From Synchiropus splendidus (Eukaryota > Chordata > Actinopteri > Syngnathiformes > Callionymidae): DNA of 64,000 bases. The notes under the pieces were generated by a model that was given only the letters and a program-made list of their open reading frames with translations, searched no databases and was not told the DNA's origin. The translations under genes were made by a program, and so were the position numbers. Each line of letters begins with the position of its first letter. Position 1 is the stretch's first letter. The stretch is taken from positions 372,001 through 436,000 of the forward strand of contig NW_026527055.1 of assembly GCF_027744825.2 (NCBI RefSeq), written 5' to 3'. Below are positions 60,101 through 64,000 of the stretch, piece by piece.

Positions 60101-63100
60101 AACACTTTTATGTTTGGCGTTCCGAAACCCACCTTATCTCAGGCTGAAAAGCGTTTTTGTGCATTGTGCCATAACTTTTCAGGAAAGCTTCAGAACATGA
60201 AATTTTAACCTCCCACTATAGCAGAAAGGGTCTTTCTAGTAGTTGCACATCAAATCTAAACTGTCTGAAGTGTTTTTCCAAAGTTATCAACACTTTTATG
60301 TTTGGCGTTCCGAAACCCACCTTATCTCAGGCTGAAAAGCGTTTTTACGCATTGTGCCATAACTTTTCAGGGAAGCTTCAGAACATGAAATTTTAACCTC
60401 CCACTATAGCAGAAAGGGTCTTTCTAGTAGGTGCACATCAAATCTAAGCTCTCTGAAGTGTTTTTCGAAAGTTATCAACACTTTTATGTTTGGCGTTCCG
60501 AAACCCACCTTATCTCAGGCTGAAAAGCGTTTTTGTGCATTGTGCCATAACTTTTCAGGGAAGCTTCAGAACATGAAATTTTAACCTCCCACTATAGCAG
60601 AAAGGGTCTTTCTAGTAGTTGCACATCAAATCTAAGCTGTCTGAAGTGTTTTTCAAAAGTTATCAACACTTTTATGTTTGGCGTTCCGAAACCCACCTTA
60701 TCTCAGGCTGAAAAGCGTTTTTGTGCATTGTGCCATAACTTTTCAGGAAAGCTTCAGAACATGAAATTTTAACCTCCCACTATAGCAGAAAGGGTCTTTC
60801 TAGTAGTTGCACATCAAATCTAAACTGTCTGAAGTGTTTTTCCAAAGTTATCAACACTTTTATGTTTGGCGTTCCGAAACCCACCTTATCTCAGGCTGAA
60901 AAGCGTTTTTACGCATTGTGCCATAACTTTTCAGGGAAGCTTCAGAACATGAAATTTTAACCTCCCACTATAGCAGAAAGGGTCTTTCCAGTAGTTGCAC
61001 ATCAAATCTAAGCTGTCTGAAGTGTTTTTCGAAAGTTATCAACACTTTTATGTTTGGCGTTCCGAAACCCACCTTATCTCAGGCTGAAAAGCGTTTTTGT
61101 GCATTGTGCCATAACTTTTCAGGGAAGCTTCAGAACATGAAATTTTAACCTCCCACTATAGCAGAAAGGGTCTTTCTAGTAGTTGCACATCAAATCTAAG
61201 CTGTCTGAAGTGTTTTTCCAAAGTTATCAACACTTTTATGTTTGGCGTTCCGAAACCCACCTTATCTCAGGCTGAAAAGCGTTTTTGTGCATTGTGCCAT
61301 AACTTTTCAGGAAAGCTTCAGAACACGAAATTTTAACCTCCCACTATAGCAGAAAGGGTCTTTCTAGTAGTTGCACGTCAAATCTAAACTGTCTGAAGTG
61401 TTTTTCCAAAGTTATCAACACTTTTATGTTTGGCGTTCCGAAACCCACCTTATCTCAGGCTGAAAAGCGTTTTTACGCATTGTGCCATAACTTTTCAGGG
61501 AAGCTTCAGAACATGAAATTTTAACCTCCCACTATAGCAGAAAGGGTCTTTCTAGTAGGTGCACATCAAATCTAAGCTCTCTGAAGTGTTTTTCGAAAGT
61601 TATCAACACTTTTATGTTTGGCGTTCCGAAACCCACCTTATCTCAGGCTGAAAAGCGTTTTTGTGCATTGTGCCATAACTTTTCAGGAAAGCTTCAGAAC
61701 ATGAAATTTTAACCTCCCACTATAGCAGAAAGGGTCTTTCTAGTAGTTGCACATCAAATCTAAACTGTCTGAAGTGTTTTTCCAAAGTTATTAACACTTT
61801 TATGTTTGGCGTTCCGAAACCCACCTTATCTCAGGCTGAAAAGCGTTTTTGTGCATTGTGCCATAACTTTTCAGGGAAGCTTCAGAACATGAAATTTTAA
61901 CCTCCCACTATAGCAGAAAGGGTCTTTCTAGTAGTTGCACATCAAATCTAAACTGTCTGAAGTGTTTTTCCAAAGTTATCAACACTTTTATGTTTGGCGT
62001 TCCGAAACCCACCTTATCTCAGGCTGAAAAGCGTTTTTACGCATTGTGCCATAACTTTTCAGGGAAGCTTCAGAACATGAAATTTTAACCTCCCACTATA
62101 GCAGAAAGGGTCTTTCTAGTAGGTGCACATCAAATCTAAGCTGTCTGAAGTGTTTTTCGAAAGTTATCAACACTTTTATGTTTGGCGTTCCGAAACCCAC
62201 CTTATCTCAGGCTGAAAAGCGTTTTTGTGCATTGTGCCATAACTTTTCAGGGAAGCTTCAGAACATGAAATTTTAACCTCCCACTATAGCAGAAAGGGTC
62301 TTTCTAGTAGTTGCACATCAAATCTAAACTGTCTGAAGTGTTTTTCCAAAGTTATTAACACTTTTATGTTTTGCGTTCCGAAACCCACCTTATCTCAGGC
62401 TGAAAAGCGGTTTTGTGCATTGTGCCATAACTTTTCAGGGAAGCTTCAGAACATGAAATTTTAACCTCCCACTATAGCAGAAAGGGTCTTTCTAGTAGTT
62501 GCACATCAAATCTAAACTGTCTGAAGTGTTTTTCCAAAGTTATCAACACTTTTATGTTTGGCGTTCCGAAACCCACCTTATCTCAGGCTGAAAAGCGTTT
62601 TTACGCATTGTGCCATAACTTTTCAGGGAAGCTTCAGAACATGAAATTTTAACCTCCCACTATAGCAGAAAGGGTCTTTCTAGTAGGTGCACATCAAATC
62701 TAAGCTGTCTGAAGTGTTTTTCGAAAGTTATCAACACTTTTATGTTTGGCGTTCCGAAACCCACCTTATCTCAGGCTGAAAAGCGTTTTTGTGCATTGTG
62801 CCATAACTTTTCAGGGAAGCTTCAGAACATGAAATTTTAACCTCCCACTATAGCAGAAAGGGTCTTTCTAGTAGTTGCACATCAAATCTAAACTGTCTGA
62901 AGTGTTTTTTCAAAGTTATCAACACTTTTATGTTTGGCGTTCCGAAACCCACCTTATCTCAGGCTGAAAAGCGTTTTTGTGCATTGTGCCATAACTTTTC
63001 AGGGAAGCTTCAGAACATGAAATTTTAACCTCCCACTATAGCAGAAAGGGTCTTTCTAGTAGTTGCACATCAAATCTAAGCTGTCTGAAGTGTTTTTCAA

Positions 63101-63944
63101 AAGTTATCAACACTTTTATGTTTGGCGTTCCGAAACCCACCTTATCTCAGGCTGAAAAGCGTTTTTGTGCATTGTGCCATAACTTTTCAGGAAAGCTTCA
63201 GAACATGAAATTTTAACCTCCCACTATAGCAGAAAGGGTCTTTCTAGTAGTTGCACATCAAATCTAAACTGTCTGAAGTGTTTTTCCAAAGTTATCAACA
63301 CTTTTATGTTTGGCGTTCCGAAACCCACCTTATCTCAGGCTGAAAAGCGTTTTTGTGCATTGTGCCATAACTTTTCAGGGAAGCTTCAGAACATGAAATT
63401 TTAACCTCCCACTATAGCAGAAAGGGTCTTTCTAGTAGTTGCACATCAAATCTAAGCTGTCTGAAGTGTTTTTCAAAAGTTATCAACACTTTTATGTTTG
63501 GCGTTCCGAAACCCACCTTATCTCAGGCTGAAAAGCGTTTTTGTGCATTGTGCCATAACTTTTCAGGAAAGCTTCAGAACATGAAATTTTAACCTCCCAC
63601 TATAGCAGAAAGGGTCTTTCTAGTAGTTGCACATCAAATCTAAACTGTCTGAAGTGTTTTTCCAAAGTTATCAACACTTTTATGTTTGGCGTTCCGAAAC
63701 CCACCTTATCTCAGGCTGAAAAGCGTTTTTACGCATTGTGCCATAACTTTTCAGGGAAGCTTCAGAACATGAAATTTTAACCTCCCACTATAGCAGAAAG
63801 GGTCTTTCTAGTAGGTGCACATCAAATCTAAGCTCTCTGAAGTGTTTTTCGAAAGTTATCAACACTTTTATGTTTGGCGTTCCGAAACCCACCTTATCTC
63901 AGGCTGAAAAGCGTTTTTGTGCATTGTGCCATAACTTTTCAGGG
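54921..63944 (+). repeat. Array block 8, monomers 293-340
   Basis: Monomer order: A-x-A-B-C2-A-A-x-A-B-C2-A-E-D-B-C2v-A'-A-B-C1-B-C2-A-A-E-D-E-D-B-C2-D-B-C1v-F-B-C2-A-B-C1-A-B-C1-E-D-E-D-B-C2. The block opens with two apparently identical six-monomer copies. The x monomers (55109, 56237) combine A-type T104 with B-type AC163-164. No gene is present. Confidence 0.88.
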
Positions 63945-64000
63945 AAGCTTCAGAACATGAAATTTTAACCTCCCACTATAGCAGAAAGGGTCTTTCTAGT
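63945..64000 (+). repeat. Incomplete last monomer (341)
   Basis: The first 56 bases of a monomer, from AAGCTT to the TCTAGT of monomer positions 51-56. It stops before the first type-defining base (59), so its type cannot be assigned. The window edge falls inside the array. Confidence 0.97.

Larger units (their letters stand above)
1..64000 (+). repeat. 188 bp satellite DNA array, 340 complete monomers, spans whole window
   Basis: The same unit recurs every 188 bp from end to end; HindIII sites fall at 6, 194, 382, 570, 758 and onward. Monomer landmarks are AAGCTT at 1-6, AAATTTTAAC at 16-25, TATAGCAG at 33-40, TGCACATC at 60-67, GAAGTGTTTTT at 83-93, AACACTTTTATG at 105-116, GGCGTTCCGAAACCC at 120-134 and CTTTTCAG at 179-186. 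Every copy is on the same strand, and neighbouring copies differ at only a few positions. The last phase point, 63945, equals 6 plus 340 x 188 plus 19, and four small indels account for the 19. Consensus GC is about 39%. Large homogeneous arrays with near-nucleosome monomers are known from eukaryotic centromeres and heterochromatin; which of these applies here is inference. The strand label is a convention only. The array runs off both ends, so its true size is unknown. Confidence 0.99.

Noticed and set aside
1..64000. CRISPR array
   Set aside because: The repeats abut with no unique spacers, the unit is 188 bp, and no cas genes are present.
1..64000. Transposon, LTR or rDNA spacer array
   Set aside because: No terminal repeats, target-site duplications, coding remnants or rRNA-like sequence are present; the only repeated unit is the 188 bp monomer.
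1..64000. A TATA-box promoter in each monomer (CTATAGCAG)
   Set aside because: TATAGCAG is a weak match with no downstream gene or reading frame. Satellite transcription is possible but cannot be supported from sequence.
1..64000. Assignment to a named satellite family by HindIII site and length
   Set aside because: HindIII satellites of roughly this size exist in many animal and plant groups. I do not recognise this sequence, and length plus one restriction site is not enough; a repeat-database search would decide.

Overview
The whole 64 kb window is one uninterrupted head-to-tail tandem satellite array. I found no gene, RNA gene, transposon, CRISPR array or unique flanking sequence. The repeat unit is 188 bp, most easily phased on a HindIII site (AAGCTT = monomer positions 1-6, a convention used throughout). 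The first phased monomer starts at 6 and the last, incomplete one at 63945, giving 340 complete monomers, all in the same orientation. The running total closes exactly: 340 x 188 plus a net 19 bp, explained by four indels (-1 near 9563, +20 at 23847, +1 near 26057, -1 near 35969). Consensus GC is about 39% (73 of 188 bases by hand count).

The organism is a eukaryote. An array of this length, homogeneity and near-nucleosomal monomer size is typical of centromeric, pericentromeric or other heterochromatic satellite in animals or plants. I do not recognise the monomer and cannot name the species. A centromeric role is inference: no CENP-B box is present, but every monomer carries two short dyad (inverted repeat) elements and a palindrome.

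Monomers fall into a few recurrent types, defined by linked bases at monomer positions 59, 76, 79, 95, 104, 163-164 and 188. A: T59 A76 G79 C95 T104 GT163-164. B: as A but C104 and AC163-164. C1: G59 G76 G79 G95 C104 GT. C2: as C1 but C79. D: T59 G76 G79 A95 C104 GT, usually with A188. E: as A but C104. F: G76 C95 C104 GT. A' is A with T45 (AAAGTGTC). The types follow adjacency rules rather than one fixed higher-order repeat: C2 is followed by A in 31 of 42 cases by hand count, D mostly by B, E mostly by D. Common words are A-A-B-C1-D-B-C2 (7 monomers, 1316 bp) and A-E-D-B-C2 (5 monomers, 940 bp).

Region by region: 6-7149 holds mixed 7-mer and 5-mer words; 7150-8465 repeats the opening seven monomers with their rare markers; 8654-22564 is mostly 7-mer and 5-mer words; 22565-24840 is a six-monomer tandem duplication carrying the 20 bp insertion; 24841-39880 is mixed, with a mutation-dense patch at 35558-36120; 39881-46460 is a nest of overlapping 8-, 10- and 12-monomer duplications; 47777-54920 is mixed; 54921-57176 is a six-monomer duplication whose copies look identical; 57177-63944 is mixed. 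Nothing here works as a gene system. The biology that can be read is unequal exchange, gene conversion and local template switching acting on a satellite.
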